Below are positions 11,301-20,225 of a DNA stretch of 64,000 nt, piece by piece. This stretch comes from Acinetobacter pittii ATCC 19004 = CIP 70.29. Lineage in GTDB: Bacteria > Pseudomonadota > Gammaproteobacteria > Pseudomonadales > Moraxellaceae. The stretch covers positions 689,422-753,421 of the forward strand of contig NZ_KB849790.1 in assembly GCF_000369045.1 (NCBI RefSeq). Reading direction: 5' to 3'. The notes beneath the pieces are model-generated. The model was given only the letters and a program-made list of their open reading frames with translations. It made no database searches and was not told where the DNA came from. The position numbers and the translations under genes were made by a program. Position 1 is the stretch's first letter. The number at the start of each line of letters is the position of its first letter.

Positions 11301-12180
11301 TTAGAATATCGGCATGTTCTGGGTGACCTTTTGCTTCCGCATCAGCAAAACATTCTTCTACGGCTTGTACAACTGCACGAGGAAGGTTTTCTTCGAAATC
11401 ATCAAACTCATCGTCATCACTGCCGCCAATATTCATTTCTGAAATTGGGCGATAAAGTACTTCGACAGGATAACTACGCCCTTCTACTTCAAAAATAGGT
11501 GCGTCATTAAAGTAATTACTAAAGCGATTTACATCTAAAGTTGCCGAAGTCACGATAACTTTTAGATCTGGGCGTTTTGGCAGTAACTGCTTTAAATAGC
11601 CCATAATAAAATCGATATTGAGTGAGCGCTCATGCGCTTCATCAATAATGATCGTGTCATATTTAGACAAATAACGGTCATTACCTAACTCGGCAAGCAA
11701 AATACCGTCGGTCATTAACCGTACGATAGAGTCCTGCGAACCTTGTTCATTAAAGCGGATTTTAAAACCAATAGACTCGCCAAGCTTTTCGCCGACTTCT
11801 TCTGCAATACGTTGAGAAACACTACGTGCAGCTAAACGACGTGGTTGGGTATGACCAATCATTCCCGTTAAGCCACGTCCCGCTAACATTGCAATTTGAG
11901 GAAGCTGAGTGGTTTTACCTGAACCCGTCTCACCTGCCACAATAATTACCTGATGCTTTTGAATCGCATCAATTAAGCGGTCTGCATATTGAGAAACATG
12001 TAAATCCTGATTCAGTTTAATTTTAGGGAGACGTTCAAATCGCTGCCTTACTTTGGCATTAGATTGTTCAAATAATTTTTCAATCTCTGCTGTATTGGCT
12101 TTTTTATCTTTACGCAAACGATTTAAACGGTAACGATCTCTTGCCATCACCCACTGATCAATATTTAAATCATTCTGCAC
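8323..12180 (-). CDS. hrpA: ATP-dependent RNA helicase HrpA (DEAH box)
   Basis: A ~1,285-residue DEAH/RHA helicase, the usual HrpA length. In order it shows the Walker A GETGSGKTTQ (about residue 85), the DEAH box IIIDEAHERS, motif III VTSATLD, motif VI with QRKGRCGR, a ratchet/OB region and the long HrpA-specific C-terminal domain. HrpA unwinds RNA and, in E. coli, rescues stalled ribosomes. No ATG is near the start. I choose GTG at 12,180, preceded by AGGA about 10 bases upstream. A TTG at 12,207 would add nine residues. Stand-alone gene with an inverted-repeat element after it. Confidence 0.93.
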   Translation of the reverse strand: MQNDLNIDQWVMARDRYRLNRLRKDKKANTAEIEKLFEQSNAKVRQRFERLPKIKLNQDLHVSQYADRLIDAIQKHQVIIVAGETGSGKTTQLPQIAMLAGRGLTGMIGHTQPRRLAARSVSQRIAEEVGEKLGESIGFKIRFNEQGSQDSIVRLMTDGILLAELGNDRYLSKYDTIIIDEAHERSLNIDFIMGYLKQLLPKRPDLKVIVTSATLDVNRFSNYFNDAPIFEVEGRSYPVEVLYRPISEMNIGGSDDDEFDDFEENLPRAVVQAVEECFADAEAKGHPEHADILIFSSTEQEIRELQETLQKYGPRHTEILPLYARLAVSEQQKIFSPGGKGRRIIIATNVAETALTVPNIRYVIDSGFARISRYNYRSRVQRLPIEAISQAAANQRKGRCGRIAPGVCIRLYSEEDFFSRPEFTEPEIKRTNLASVILQMQSLGLGELENFDFIEPPDFRLVNDGRKLLIELGALNEKKNELTKVGQMMARMPIDPRLARMIVGGAHFGVLKEILIVVSALAVQDPRERPADKQMQADQKHALFKEADSDFLFYLKLWDTLNPKGEAGMSENKRRQFAKQHFLSWLRLREWKQTHQQLVELAEGLKLSFNEKPANYENLHRALLTGLLSFIANKTDERNTFMAVRQQKAKVFPASTLHKTNTSWVMAFEMVETSQVYLRTLAKIDPEWILLAARDLLKYHYFEPHWSKKAGIVNAYAQISLFGLIIEPKRLINFEKVDQPAAHEIFLRDALTTGNLGTVPPFLKHNLLKLEEVERVEDKLRRRDLVVDEETIYQFYASKIPEEIASRRSFEDWRATVEANNPRYLFIDDDALWLNDRPTTQQFPDHLHNGQLRLATTYHFDPSHDEDGATVQIPVQALPQVDENIWSWGIPGWRQDLIEALLKALPKDKRRNVVPIPDTARKLMQGVDAVHLREHIFSYLAFVLRGEQITEKDFSFERIDPYLVPFIKVIDEKGKLIAKGRDLPELKARCRVETHRPVKQQKGEFKDFPENFTFEASHKVTGVVVKQYQALVPTKAFADLEAKDESGIVIQTFNDQAEAIKQHREGIIRLVHMQLGDLVRQLKKQISKPLALAYSPLGDKAKLEQMLVYATLQMAITTLPINADEFNKLLDQVKKQFLGYGQQALEQLSDIYIQWQQIRRQLLVLDPDVFGRSIDDIEDQLDLMSLGNFVYRQPVDLWQEYPRYLKALLLRLDRLPNNLQRDHAAIDDVDPWMDKVFKFKNDPKIKELYLMLEEFRISLFSQPMKTKMPISPTRLQKLWDRLGIS

Positions 12181-12532
12181 AGACAAATTTTCCTGAAAAT
12201 ACAACAATCCTCTATTTTACGCTCTAATGACCATAAGGTAAAACAGTTGGTTTTTTATATATTTTTAATTTTTTAAAATTTTACCCTTGAATTTTGACTA
12301 ACGAGACTTCATGTTGTTAGGCAAGTTTCTTTTACGATAACTGTCATTTGATTTACATGTTTTTGCAGTCAAATCGAATACAGTGTTTGGGGACTTAAAA
12401 ATCGTAAATTTATCACTTATTCGATTTTCCGATTTTAGTCATGTAAAAATACTATTTCCCCAATAAAGAATTTTTATTTATTCTACATCTCGTAAACAAG
12501 TTTAAATATAAACCTCAATCATGGAGACAATG
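12181..12532. promoter_or_regulatory. Upstream region of ahpC (divergent from hrpA)
   Basis: About 350 bp, AT-rich, between divergent hrpA and ahpC. It must hold both promoters. I see several TTGAnT-like -35 candidates (for example TTGACT near 12,295 and TTGATT near 12,349), but no convincing full promoter and no clear OxyR site. GGAG precedes the ahpC ATG. Confidence 0.4.
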
Positions 12533-13096
12533 ATGAGCTTGATTAATACTGAAGTTAAACCATTCCAAGCAACTGCTTACCACAACGGCCAATTTGTTGA
12601 AGTTAACGAAACTAACCTTAAAGGTAAATGGTCTGTTGTATTCTTCTATCCAGCTGACTTCACTTTCGTTTGCCCAACTGAACTTGGTGACTTAGCTGAC
12701 AACTACGCTGAATTCCAAAAACTTGGTGTTGAAATTTATGCTGTATCTACTGATACACACTTCACTCACAAAGCTTGGCACGACACTTCTGAAGAAATCA
12801 AAAAAATCCAATATCCATTAGTTGGTGACCCAACTTGGACTCTTTCTAAAAACTTCGACGTTCTTATCGAATCTGAAGGTTTAGCTGACCGTGGTACTTT
12901 CGTTATCGATCCAGAAGGTAAAATCCAAATCGTTGAACTCAACGCTGGTGGTATCGGCCGTGACGCATCTGAACTTCTTCGTAAAGTAAAAGCTGCTCAA
13001 TACGTACACGCTCACCCAGGTGAAGTTTGCCCAGCTAAATGGAAAGAAGGCGAAGCTACTCTTGCTCCATCTATCGACCTAGTTGGTAAAATCTAA
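12533..13096 (+). CDS. ahpC: Alkyl hydroperoxide reductase subunit C (peroxiredoxin)
   Basis: A 187-residue typical 2-Cys peroxiredoxin that reduces H2O2, organic peroxides and peroxynitrite in the cytoplasm. The peroxidatic Cys is in DFTFVCPTE (about residue 47) and the resolving Cys in GEVCPAKW (about 166), with [13 protein letters not shown] between. ATG codons exist at 12,521 and 12,530. The ATG at 12,533 is best placed after GGAG and gives the usual MSLINTEV start. The codons are a restricted, repetitive set, in line with high expression. Its reductase ahpF is not adjacent but 1.6 kb downstream. Confidence 0.96.
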   Translation: MSLINTEVKPFQATAYHNGQFVEVNETNLKGKWSVVFFYPADFTFVCPTELGDLADNYAEFQKLGVEIYAVSTDTHFTHKAWHDTSEEIKKIQYPLVGDPTWTLSKNFDVLIESEGLADRGTFVIDPEGKIQIVELNAGGIGRDASELLRKVKAAQYVHAHPGEVCPAKWKEGEATLAPSIDLVGKI

Positions 13097-13120
13097 TCTC
13101 TTATTAGATTTTAAAAACTC

Positions 13121-13150
13121 AAAGAACCATCCCTCATCGGATGGTTCTTT
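13121..13150 (+). terminator. Terminator of ahpC
   Basis: AAAGAACCATCC and GGATGGTTCTTT form a perfect 12-bp stem over CTCATC, followed by TGTTTTG. Confidence 0.85.
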
Positions 13151-13290
13151 TGTTTTGAATAAGCACATCACATTTTCTACTGATACTTTTACAATTATGT
13201 CCTTCCCCATTACACGAAGTTTGAGTAATGTCGAATAAATAACCGATTTTTTTTGAGCTTAAGTAATATGAAATAAAAGGGGAAAAATTT

Positions 13291-13506
13291 ATGGCGAATA
13301 CTGTGGCAGTCACTTCATGGAAATACAATGCGACTTCACGTCATCTAAAAATATTTTATAGCGATGGTTCAGGTGAACTTTATCATCCTGTACCAGAATT
13401 TATTTATGACAACTTATTACGATCAACAGACAAAGCTGCTTTTGTACATAAATATTTAGAATTCGACTTACACTTTACTCGCCTATCTTTAGTGAATGCT
13501 TCATAA
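13291..13506 (+). CDS. Small KTSC-domain protein
   Basis: 71 residues, almost entirely the KTSC fold named after the lysyl-tRNA synthetase-like C-terminal domain. Its pattern of two strands and a helix is seen here in WKYNATSRHLKIFYSDGSGELYHPVP and an IYDNLLRS helix. The function is unknown in the family. AAGGGG stands 9 bases before the ATG. It is flanked by its own terminator and lies between ahpC and a methyltransferase on the other strand. No evidence links it to peroxide defence beyond position. Confidence 0.75.
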   Translation: MANTVAVTSWKYNATSRHLKIFYSDGSGELYHPVPEFIYDNLLRSTDKAAFVHKYLEFDLHFTRLSLVNAS

Positions 13507-13517
13507 CATAATGAAAT

Positions 13518-13541
13518 AAGGCCTGCTTTGAACAGGCCTTT
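13518..13541 (+). terminator. Terminator after the KTSC gene
   Basis: AAGGCCTG and CAGGCCTT pair over CTTTGAA. It is usable on both strands at this convergent junction. Confidence 0.75.
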
Positions 13542-13571
13542 ATGAATGAATAAATCAGATTTTTAAATGGC

Positions 13572-14159
13572 TTACCTTGCCACTACAATGCATAAACCAG
13601 CGCCTACCGGCAAAATACTGCTCATAAAATTTTCATCTTTTTTAATTAAAGCTAAGAATGAACTGACTTCAGCCGCATGTGAAATAACATTATCAATAAT
13701 GAGTACACCACCTTTTGGCTTCATTAAACGTTTTAAATCTGGCCAATAATTCTCATAAGCAGGACGCTCAGCATCTAACAAAATAAAATCGAAAGTTTCC
13801 TGAGTTTCTTTTAGGTAATCGGCTGCATCTCCAACCCAAAAATCAACCAATTCATCTAATGCCAGTTCAGTCACATGGCGTTTAGCCTCATTACTACGAT
13901 TGGCATCAATTTCAAGCGTGGTTACTTTTCCATGAGTAGCTTGTGCCGCCTCGGCAAGCCATAAAGTAGAATAACCTGTTGAAGTACCGATTTCTAAAAT
14001 TGATTTGGCTTGCTGCATCCGAATAAATTGCGATAGTAATTTTGCAGACTCCGCCTCAATATTACGATACCGCAGCAAACGATCTGTCTGCTGCGCATCA
14101 TGTCGTTTAAAGGTGTCATATAAATCGGCAACTCTTTGTAAGAAAAAAGTATTTGGCAT
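13572..14159 (-). CDS. O-methyltransferase, class I SAM-dependent (CCoAOMT-like)
   Basis: This 195-residue protein belongs to the bacterial O-methyltransferase family related to caffeoyl-CoA O-methyltransferase. The SAM motif I is ILEIGTSTGYSTLWLA (about residues 55-70). An acidic motif, TTLEID, binds the ribose, and FDFILLDAERPAY and GGVLIIDNV give the metal-binding and post-III motifs. The substrate cannot be read from sequence. AAGGGTG precedes the ATG. It follows the small DUF1653 gene by 45 bp on the same strand, so the two may be cotranscribed. Confidence 0.85.
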   Translation of the reverse strand: MPNTFFLQRVADLYDTFKRHDAQQTDRLLRYRNIEAESAKLLSQFIRMQQAKSILEIGTSTGYSTLWLAEAAQATHGKVTTLEIDANRSNEAKRHVTELALDELVDFWVGDAADYLKETQETFDFILLDAERPAYENYWPDLKRLMKPKGGVLIIDNVISHAAEVSSFLALIKKDENFMSSILPVGAGLCIVVAR

Positions 14160-14204
14160 ATATTCACCCTTTAAAATCGTTATTTTATATAAAAGTCGTT
14201 TGCG

Positions 14205-14423
14205 TTAAGTGCTTTGAATTAACTTAAAACGCGGCACGATACTTCCATCAGCCATTTGCACCGTTTCAGTAAACATCTCTAGCGGACGTACCCAAGTTGA
14301 ATAGTCACCATAAAGACACTGATAAACGACTAACTCTTCTTCAGTCTCGCTGTGTTTTGCTACAGAAAAAACTTGATAGAGATTACCTTTATAATGCTGA
14401 TAAATGCCGCGTTGCAATGACAT
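14205..14423 (-). CDS. DUF1653 domain protein
   Basis: 72 residues covering the DUF1653 pattern, with [13 protein letters not shown] near the N-terminus, [20 protein letters not shown] in the middle and a C-terminal VPRF. The fold is a small beta barrel and the function is unknown. AAAGGT precedes the ATG. First gene of a likely two-gene unit with the O-methyltransferase. Confidence 0.8.
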   Translation of the reverse strand: MSLQRGIYQHYKGNLYQVFSVAKHSETEEELVVYQCLYGDYSTWVRPLEMFTETVQMADGSIVPRFKLIQST

Positions 14424-14609
14424 GAAAGTACCTTTTAATGTTATGACATAAAATCTTTACAGCCATATAACATATATAAATTTTTAAATACTTTCACTTT
14501 AAAACATTACAAAACATAAAAAAGAACATTATAGAGATAAATTATTGATCTTATTTATTAATAGATTCAATAATTCAAAAAACCGATCAAATATATAAAA
14601 ACATACTGT

Positions 14610-14638
14610 TTTACCTATTCTGTGTTTTCACGTACTAT
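14610..14638 (+). promoter_or_regulatory. ahpF: Sigma-70-type promoter of ahpF
   Basis: TTTACC at 14,610-14,615, a 17-bp spacer and TACTAT at 14,633-14,638. The predicted start is about 35 bases before the ahpF ATG, and GGAG sits just upstream of that ATG. This supports transcription of ahpF on its own. Confidence 0.55.
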
Positions 14639-14679
14639 GCATCTATTGAAAGAATTTGGATACATTGGAGTAAAAACAG

Positions 14680-16245
14680 ATGTTAGATCAAAACATTAAA
14701 ACTCAATTAAAAGCTTACTTAGAACGTCTAGAAAGTCCAATCGAATTAGTTGCTGCTTTAGATGAATCAGATAAAGCGGCTCAAATTAAAGAGCTGGTAA
14801 GTGAAATCGCTGAACTATCTGACAAAGTGACTGCCCGTTTTGATGGTAACAATACACGTCGTCCAAGCTTTGGTGTGGCTAAAGCAGGTGAACAACCTCG
14901 TGTATTCTTCGCAGGCTTACCAATGGGTCATGAGTTTACGTCTTTGATCCTGGCACTGTTACAAGTGTCTGGCTATGCACCTAAAGTGTCGGATGAAGTG
15001 CTCAACCAGATTAAAGGTTTAAACCTCAAAGCAAACTTTGATGTATTCGTATCGCTTAGCTGTCATAACTGTCCGGACGTGGTACAGGCGCTTAACCTGA
15101 TTGCGATTTATAACCCGAACACTACAGCAACCATGATTGACGGTTCATTCTTCCAAGACGAAGTGGAACAACGCAAAATCATGGCAGTACCGATGGTATT
15201 CCAGGACAATGAGCACATTGGTCAAGGTCGTATGACCCTTGAAGAGATTGTGGCAAAACTTGATACCAACTCAGCTGAAAAAGATGCGGCAGCACTGAAT
15301 GCCAAAGATGCTTTTGATGTATTGGTGATTGGTGGTGGACCTGCGGGTGCAACAGCAGCAATTTATGCTGCACGTAAAGGCATTAACACCGGTATCGTGG
15401 CTGAACGTTTTGGTGGTCAGGTGATGGACACCATGGACATTGAAAACTTCACTTCTGTGCAAAAGACTCAAGGTCCTAAGTTTGCTGCCGAGATGGAAGC
15501 ACATGTCCGTGAATATGATGTTGATATCATGAACCTGCAACGTGTCAGCAAAATCACAGGTGCAAACCAAACTGAAAACGGTCTGGTTGCAGTTGAACTT
15601 GAAAACGGTGCAAAACTTGAATCAAAAACTGTAATCCTTTCTACAGGTGCACGTTGGAGAGAGATGAATGTACCGGGTGAGCAAGAATACCGTACCCGTG
15701 GTGTCGCGTACTGCCCACACTGTGATGGTCCACTGTTCAAAGGTAAACGTGTTGCTGTGATTGGTGGTGGTAACTCAGGCGTAGAAGCTGCAATTGATCT
15801 TGCGGGGATTGTTGAGCATGTAACTCTGGTTGAATTCGATACCAAACTTCGTGCAGACCAAGTGTTGCAAAACAAATTGCATAGCTTGCCAAACACAACG
15901 GTGATTATGAATGCCTTAAGTACAGAAGTGTTAGGTGACGGATCACAAGTGACTGGTCTTAAATATAAAGACCGTGCGACGGATGAAGAGCATGTGGTCG
16001 AGCTTGCAGGGATCTTTGTACAGATTGGTTTACTGCCAAACACTGACTTCTTGAAAGACAGTGAAGTTGAATTAACCAACCGTGGTGAGATCATTGTGAA
16101 TGACCGCAACGAAACCAATGTGCAAGGTGTATTTGCTGCGGGCGACTGTACGACTGTACCTTACAAGCAAATCATTATTGCTACAGGTGAAGGCGCTAAA
16201 GCATCACTCTCTGCGTTTGATTACATCATCCGTTCTGGGCAGTAA
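14680..16245 (+). CDS. ahpF: Alkyl hydroperoxide reductase subunit F
   Basis: A 521-residue NADH-dependent flavoprotein that re-reduces AhpC. The N-terminal ~200 residues are the tandem thioredoxin-like domain with the redox pair in [10 protein letters not shown] (about 127-130). The rest is a thioredoxin-reductase-like module with [17 protein letters not shown], the CxxC of [12 protein letters not shown], the second nucleotide motif [10 protein letters not shown] and the C-terminal [13 protein letters not shown]. Length and order match AhpF. It has its own promoter and a strong terminator, and is separated from ahpC by three genes. Confidence 0.96.
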   Translation: MLDQNIKTQLKAYLERLESPIELVAALDESDKAAQIKELVSEIAELSDKVTARFDGNNTRRPSFGVAKAGEQPRVFFAGLPMGHEFTSLILALLQVSGYAPKVSDEVLNQIKGLNLKANFDVFVSLSCHNCPDVVQALNLIAIYNPNTTATMIDGSFFQDEVEQRKIMAVPMVFQDNEHIGQGRMTLEEIVAKLDTNSAEKDAAALNAKDAFDVLVIGGGPAGATAAIYAARKGINTGIVAERFGGQVMDTMDIENFTSVQKTQGPKFAAEMEAHVREYDVDIMNLQRVSKITGANQTENGLVAVELENGAKLESKTVILSTGARWREMNVPGEQEYRTRGVAYCPHCDGPLFKGKRVAVIGGGNSGVEAAIDLAGIVEHVTLVEFDTKLRADQVLQNKLHSLPNTTVIMNALSTEVLGDGSQVTGLKYKDRATDEEHVVELAGIFVQIGLLPNTDFLKDSEVELTNRGEIIVNDRNETNVQGVFAAGDCTTVPYKQIIIATGEGAKASLSAFDYIIRSGQ

Positions 16246-16274
16246 AATCGGTCAAAATCATTATTATTTATTTC

Positions 16275-16306
16275 AAGCCTAGCATTACAAAATGCTAGGC
16301 TTTTTT
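16275..16306 (+). terminator. Terminator of ahpF
   Basis: AAGCCTAGCATT and AATGCTAGGCTT form a perfect 12-bp stem over ACAA, followed by a T-run. Confidence 0.9.
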
Positions 16307-16417
16307 AATACTAGAGTTACAACTTTTTAACAATTTTCGATCTTTATTAATCATTTACTTTATGTTTATATTTTAGACATCCATATTTGGATGCCATGAA
16401 TTAGAAGGAAAAACACA

Positions 16418-16762
16418 ATGAATAAATTACTTGTTGCTTTAGGTCTTGCTGCGACTGTTGCCCTTGTTGGTTGTAATAAAGATAAAGCTCCAGAAACTGG
16501 TGCGACTACAGGTGAACACTTAGAAAATGCTGCTCAACAAGCAAGTGCTGATATCAAATCTGCTGGTGATAAAGCTGCTGACGATATTGCAACTGCAACT
16601 GATAATGCTGCTGAGAAGATCGATGCTGCAACCGATCACGCTGCTGATGCGACTGCTAAAGCTGCAGCTGAAACAGAAGCGACTGCACGTAAAGCGACTG
16701 CTGATACAGCTCAAGCTGTTGAAAATACCGCAGCTGAAGTGAAAAAAGACGCTCAACACTAA
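16418..16762 (+). CDS. Small alanine-rich lipoprotein
   Basis: 114 residues. A lipoprotein signal peptide ends at Cys19 (VALVGC). The mature part is almost only Ala, Asp, Thr, Lys and Glu in a continuous helical pattern of ADxAxxxxxAA heptad-like repeats without Pro or aromatic residues. It should form a long amphipathic helix or coiled coil tethered to the outer membrane, in general style like Lpp or late-embryogenesis-type proteins. I do not recognise a named family. It is a single gene with its own terminator. The residue after Cys is Asn, so an outer-membrane destination is likely. Confidence 0.75.
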   Translation: MNKLLVALGLAATVALVGCNKDKAPETGATTGEHLENAAQQASADIKSAGDKAADDIATATDNAAEKIDAATDHAADATAKAAAETEATARKATADTAQAVENTAAEVKKDAQH

Positions 16763-16775
16763 TCGTCTTTAGTAT

Positions 16776-16807
16776 AAAAAAGCCCCTATTGATTAGGGGC
16801 TTTTTTT
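16776..16807 (+). terminator. Terminator of the lipoprotein gene
   Basis: AAAAAGCCCCTA and TAGGGGCTTTTT form a stem with flanking A and T runs, suited to both convergent genes. Confidence 0.85.
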
Positions 16808-16822
16808 GGCTCTTAAAATCTT

Positions 16823-17434
16823 TTATGAAATTAAGCCTTCATCACGCATCGCAATTTGTACAGATTGACGCTCTGCAACTTTATTGCGTAATGCAATAAT
16901 GTGCTTATACGGTGTTAAGTCATGCTCAATTGAGTTTGACCAATTTGTTAAAACAAATAGATAAGCATCTGCTGGACCAAAATTATCATTTACCAAATAA
17001 TCGTAATCAGATTCAGACAAATAGTTATCGATATATTTTAAAAGACGGTCGATTTCAGCATAAGCTTTGGTTTTTTCATCGCTCGTTAAAGGTGCCCCAA
17101 AGAAAACTGCATAAGCATCATGCAATTCAGAGTTCAAATAACCCAACCATTCCAATACTTTCGCACGGCCCATCCCTGATGGAGGAATTAAATCCTGCTT
17201 AGGATCATGCTGAGCAAGGAAAGGTAAAATCGCCACGTTCTCAGTTAACATTAAACCAGGGTTAATTTCTAAAGCTGGTACATATCCTTTTGGATTAATC
17301 TCGTAATAATCTGCACCTTTTTCTGTTTTATGTGTTTTTAAATTTACTCGTTCCAAGTCAAAATCAACATTAATTTCATTTAAAATAATATGTGCAGCTA
17401 AAGAACATGCGCCTGGCGAATAATATAATTTCAT
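16823..17434 (-). CDS. Glutathione S-transferase family protein
   Basis: 203 residues. The N-terminal thioredoxin-like half begins KLYYSPGACSLAAHI, the signature of bacterial beta-class GSTs, where the Cys and Ser near residue 10 contact glutathione. GYVPALEI carries the cis-Pro. The C-terminal half is the all-helical domain with a late GPADAYLFVL helix. The substrate is unknown. AAGGA precedes the ATG. Confidence 0.85.
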   Translation of the reverse strand: MKLYYSPGACSLAAHIILNEINVDFDLERVNLKTHKTEKGADYYEINPKGYVPALEINPGLMLTENVAILPFLAQHDPKQDLIPPSGMGRAKVLEWLGYLNSELHDAYAVFFGAPLTSDEKTKAYAEIDRLLKYIDNYLSESDYDYLVNDNFGPADAYLFVLTNWSNSIEHDLTPYKHIIALRNKVAERQSVQIAMRDEGLIS

Positions 17435-17584
17435 ATCTGATCCTTGTTATCTCATATTAACGTTTTAAATTGCTTCTAGAAAACCTGCAAGGTTTGCACA
17501 ATTCTTTAATTGTAAAAAAGCGTAAACTTATAAAATACTTACACCATCTAATATTCTTGAAAAATTTATTCCTTGCAAGTTGTC

Positions 17585-17633
17585 TTGCGTGACGATTGTT
17601 TAAAATATGATAAAACACATTTACGTCACGCAA
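17585..17633 (-). terminator. Long-loop inverted repeat after the nuclease gene
   Basis: TTGCGTGACG and CGTCACGCAA form a perfect 10-bp stem around a 29-base loop just after the nuclease stop codon. There is no clean U-run, so a terminator or 3'-end stabiliser is only inferred. Confidence 0.4.
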
Positions 17634-17641
17634 TTTTTCCA

Positions 17642-20080
17642 TTAATTACGTTTAAAAAGCTGGCTAATCCAATTCATTAATTCAGTTAAGAAATCAAAAA
17701 TACCGTTTTTCTTATCATCATCAGGCTGGCTTGAATCTTTACCATTTAAATCCAGATCAACAATTACTGGATCATGATCCGAAGAACGATAAGCATCTTC
17801 ACCATAGAACAATGCCTTTTGCTCATCCGTTTTATATTCTTCGTTGTAGTCTAAAACGGTTGGCTCATCTGCATTGATATGCCATGCAAAGGTTCTCACT
17901 ACTTTTGGATATAGAGCTGCATCAGCAATTGCATGGTCTAAGTTACCGGCTCCACCATTTCCGTTGGTATCACTCGCAACACCAAACACATAGCTATATG
18001 CCTCTGCACCCTGCCCTACCTTAGCGTCGTTCAGCAAAACTTTGTAGTTTGCTTTTTCAAATGACAAAATAGGTTCTTCCTTTGCATAACTGTTCATATC
18101 CCCTACAAGTAAAGCATTTTGCTTAGGCACTTGGGTCGGATTTTTCGCTAACCATTGCACGATTTGATCTACTGCTTTCACGCGAGTCGGGTTCCAACAA
18201 CCTTGACCATCTTTTTGGTCTGCATCAGTAGAGCTAGCATCCACCCCACTACAGCTTTTCGATTTCAAGTGATTTGGAATAACGGTAAAGGTTTTATTAC
18301 CACGAACGGCTTGGAAACTTTGCGCCAATGTTGTTCGGTTCTTGTCGCCTAAATCAAGCACGACAGGTTTATTTAAAGGTTTAACACGCTTGCTGTTATA
18401 AATAATAGCAACTGCGATTGCATCACCACCTAAACGGTCTAAGTTTTCAGGAACGACGTATTTCCAGTCTGGACCTAGTGCACTCGTTAAATAAGCAATT
18501 GCACTGTTAGGCCCATAACCATTGTTCGCAATTTCCATTAAACCATACACATCTGCATCAATCGCTTTTAATGCACTCACAATTTTACGATGCTGTTTAT
18601 CAAACTCAGCTTGTGTCGTTGCACCGCGCTCCGTTGGGAAACCCGTTGCACCATTGTCATAGTTCAAAACGTTAAATGAAGCTACACGAATGTGATTAGC
18701 ATTTTTGGTAATGACATTTTGACGCGGGTTTGTTTGAGTAATTACTTCAGGTTGATTGCGTCCAAGCACTGGTTGCACACGCCAACCATTAAAACGATAT
18801 TCTAAAATCCCTTCAGCATTTTTAAGTTGATAACCCGAACGTAGCGTATTGGCAGCGCTAAAATTTGTCGGTAACCACGGAGTACGGTTTTGATTGTTAT
18901 AGCCGTCATCAAAAATAATTTTCGACAATAAATTTTTCTGAGCAAGGGCTTTAGCTTCAGGAGATAACGCCGGATATAAATTAGTCGGAATATATAAACG
19001 CCCTAAGCTTAGAGATAATTCACCATAGCGACCATAATTGTAATTCTCGCTTACCGTTAAAGTCTGAGGTAGTTTGACCAACATACCTTGATAACGCTGC
19101 GGAGAATGGGTTGAACCACCTGTTAAACTAGCAAATGGAAGTTCAACGCTAATCGGCTGTACCTGATTTGCCATATTGCTATTACAAGTTTGAATATCTT
19201 GTTGTAATTGATCTAATTGCAATTGGTTTTGATAAGTTGTTAAGCGACCACGCAAAATAACTTCATCACCAACTTGCCCACCTTTTACAGCACTACTATT
19301 TGGAATGTAAACAAAAATAGCATTACTGACATTTGCACGTGCTTTTGTGTCTGGTGTCTGAACATAAAAACCAGAGAAGCCATTGGCATAACGATAGTCA
19401 GCAGTTATTACACCACGCACTGTATAGGTCTGGTTTTGTGCTGCGGTTGATAAATCAGCAATTGGTGTATCGGAGCTTGAACAACTTATCGTTTCAACAG
19501 GAGGCTGTGTTGTAGAACCCGATAAATTTGAAAAGTCATTTCGATTTGTCCAAGCTGACCATGAACGGTCCAAATCAAATGCTGCAGTTGCATCAATACT
19601 TAAAGCTGGGTTCTCAGTTTCAATACGCTTAAAACTATTTCCCAAGCTTGAAACAGCTGTTCCCCATCCAGCTTCCGGTCGCTCACCAATACGCCCAAAA
19701 CGGTCTACAGGTGTACCTTTGTACACAAGCACAACGGCATCATCACCATTAAAAGATAATGCAGCGACCTGATTGACCTTACTACCAAGTTCAGCCTGTA
19801 ACTCAGAACGGCCTACTAAAAACTTTTGCTTACTGGTTAATGACCCTTGTAAACGGAAAGTCGCTGTTTTTGCGGTTCCGCCATTATTAAATTGTTGAAT
19901 TTCATAGTCGGCTAAATTAACAGTAGTCCCATCTGGATTATAAATTTCCAAACCTTTGCGGTTACTACTGCCGTCAACATATTGACTAAACATGAGCTGT
20001 GCTTGTGCCCAAGGACTATATGTAAAAGCACCAAGTGCCCCTAATAGCACAGAAAGTGTGCGTAATTGAAAAGTTTTCAT
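17642..20080 (-). CDS. Secreted endonuclease/exonuclease/phosphatase-family nuclease with LTD domain (ExeM/NucH type)
   Basis: 812 residues. A signal peptide ends around AQA (about residue 27). A lamin-tail-like domain (about 28-165, GLEIYNPDG...VNLADYEI) is followed by an OB-fold-like segment (about 200-330) with TYTVRGVITADY. The C-terminal half is the EEP catalytic domain, with VASFNVLNYDN at its start, DVYGLMEIAN, the VIPNHLKSKS motif, LLVGDMNSY and a final SSDHDPVIVD with the catalytic His. This is the layout of extracellular DNases that degrade eDNA. The tail is a charged linker and a short amphipathic FDFLTELMNWISQLF segment, not the GlyGly-CTERM typical of ExeM. Confidence 0.85.
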   Translation of the reverse strand: MKTFQLRTLSVLLGALGAFTYSPWAQAQLMFSQYVDGSSNRKGLEIYNPDGTTVNLADYEIQQFNNGGTAKTATFRLQGSLTSKQKFLVGRSELQAELGSKVNQVAALSFNGDDAVVLVYKGTPVDRFGRIGERPEAGWGTAVSSLGNSFKRIETENPALSIDATAAFDLDRSWSAWTNRNDFSNLSGSTTQPPVETISCSSSDTPIADLSTAAQNQTYTVRGVITADYRYANGFSGFYVQTPDTKARANVSNAIFVYIPNSSAVKGGQVGDEVILRGRLTTYQNQLQLDQLQQDIQTCNSNMANQVQPISVELPFASLTGGSTHSPQRYQGMLVKLPQTLTVSENYNYGRYGELSLSLGRLYIPTNLYPALSPEAKALAQKNLLSKIIFDDGYNNQNRTPWLPTNFSAANTLRSGYQLKNAEGILEYRFNGWRVQPVLGRNQPEVITQTNPRQNVITKNANHIRVASFNVLNYDNGATGFPTERGATTQAEFDKQHRKIVSALKAIDADVYGLMEIANNGYGPNSAIAYLTSALGPDWKYVVPENLDRLGGDAIAVAIIYNSKRVKPLNKPVVLDLGDKNRTTLAQSFQAVRGNKTFTVIPNHLKSKSCSGVDASSTDADQKDGQGCWNPTRVKAVDQIVQWLAKNPTQVPKQNALLVGDMNSYAKEEPILSFEKANYKVLLNDAKVGQGAEAYSYVFGVASDTNGNGGAGNLDHAIADAALYPKVVRTFAWHINADEPTVLDYNEEYKTDEQKALFYGEDAYRSSDHDPVIVDLDLNGKDSSQPDDDKKNGIFDFLTELMNWISQLFKRN

Positions 20081-20225
20081 GAGTAAATATGTTCATTTGA
20101 AATTTATATAGATTCTTAGATTAAATATTGAACATGACATCTACATGAAGAAAAACACCGAAACATTTGACTTGACCACATGAAGACTTAAAATACCGCA
20201 TTTGAATTTCAATATTGCCAAGGTT

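Noticed and set aside
12181..12532. OxyR binding site before ahpC
   Set aside because: No stretch fits the ATAG-N7-CTAT pattern well enough, although regulation by OxyR is plausible.
15468..16118. 216-codon frame on the minus strand of ahpF
   Set aside because: It lies entirely within a well-supported gene and has no motif or ribosome site.
17457..17642. 61-codon open frame overlapping the nuclease stop codon (TAATG)
   Set aside because: It runs through the inverted repeat 17,585-17,633 and has no protein-like composition or ribosome site; treated as chance.
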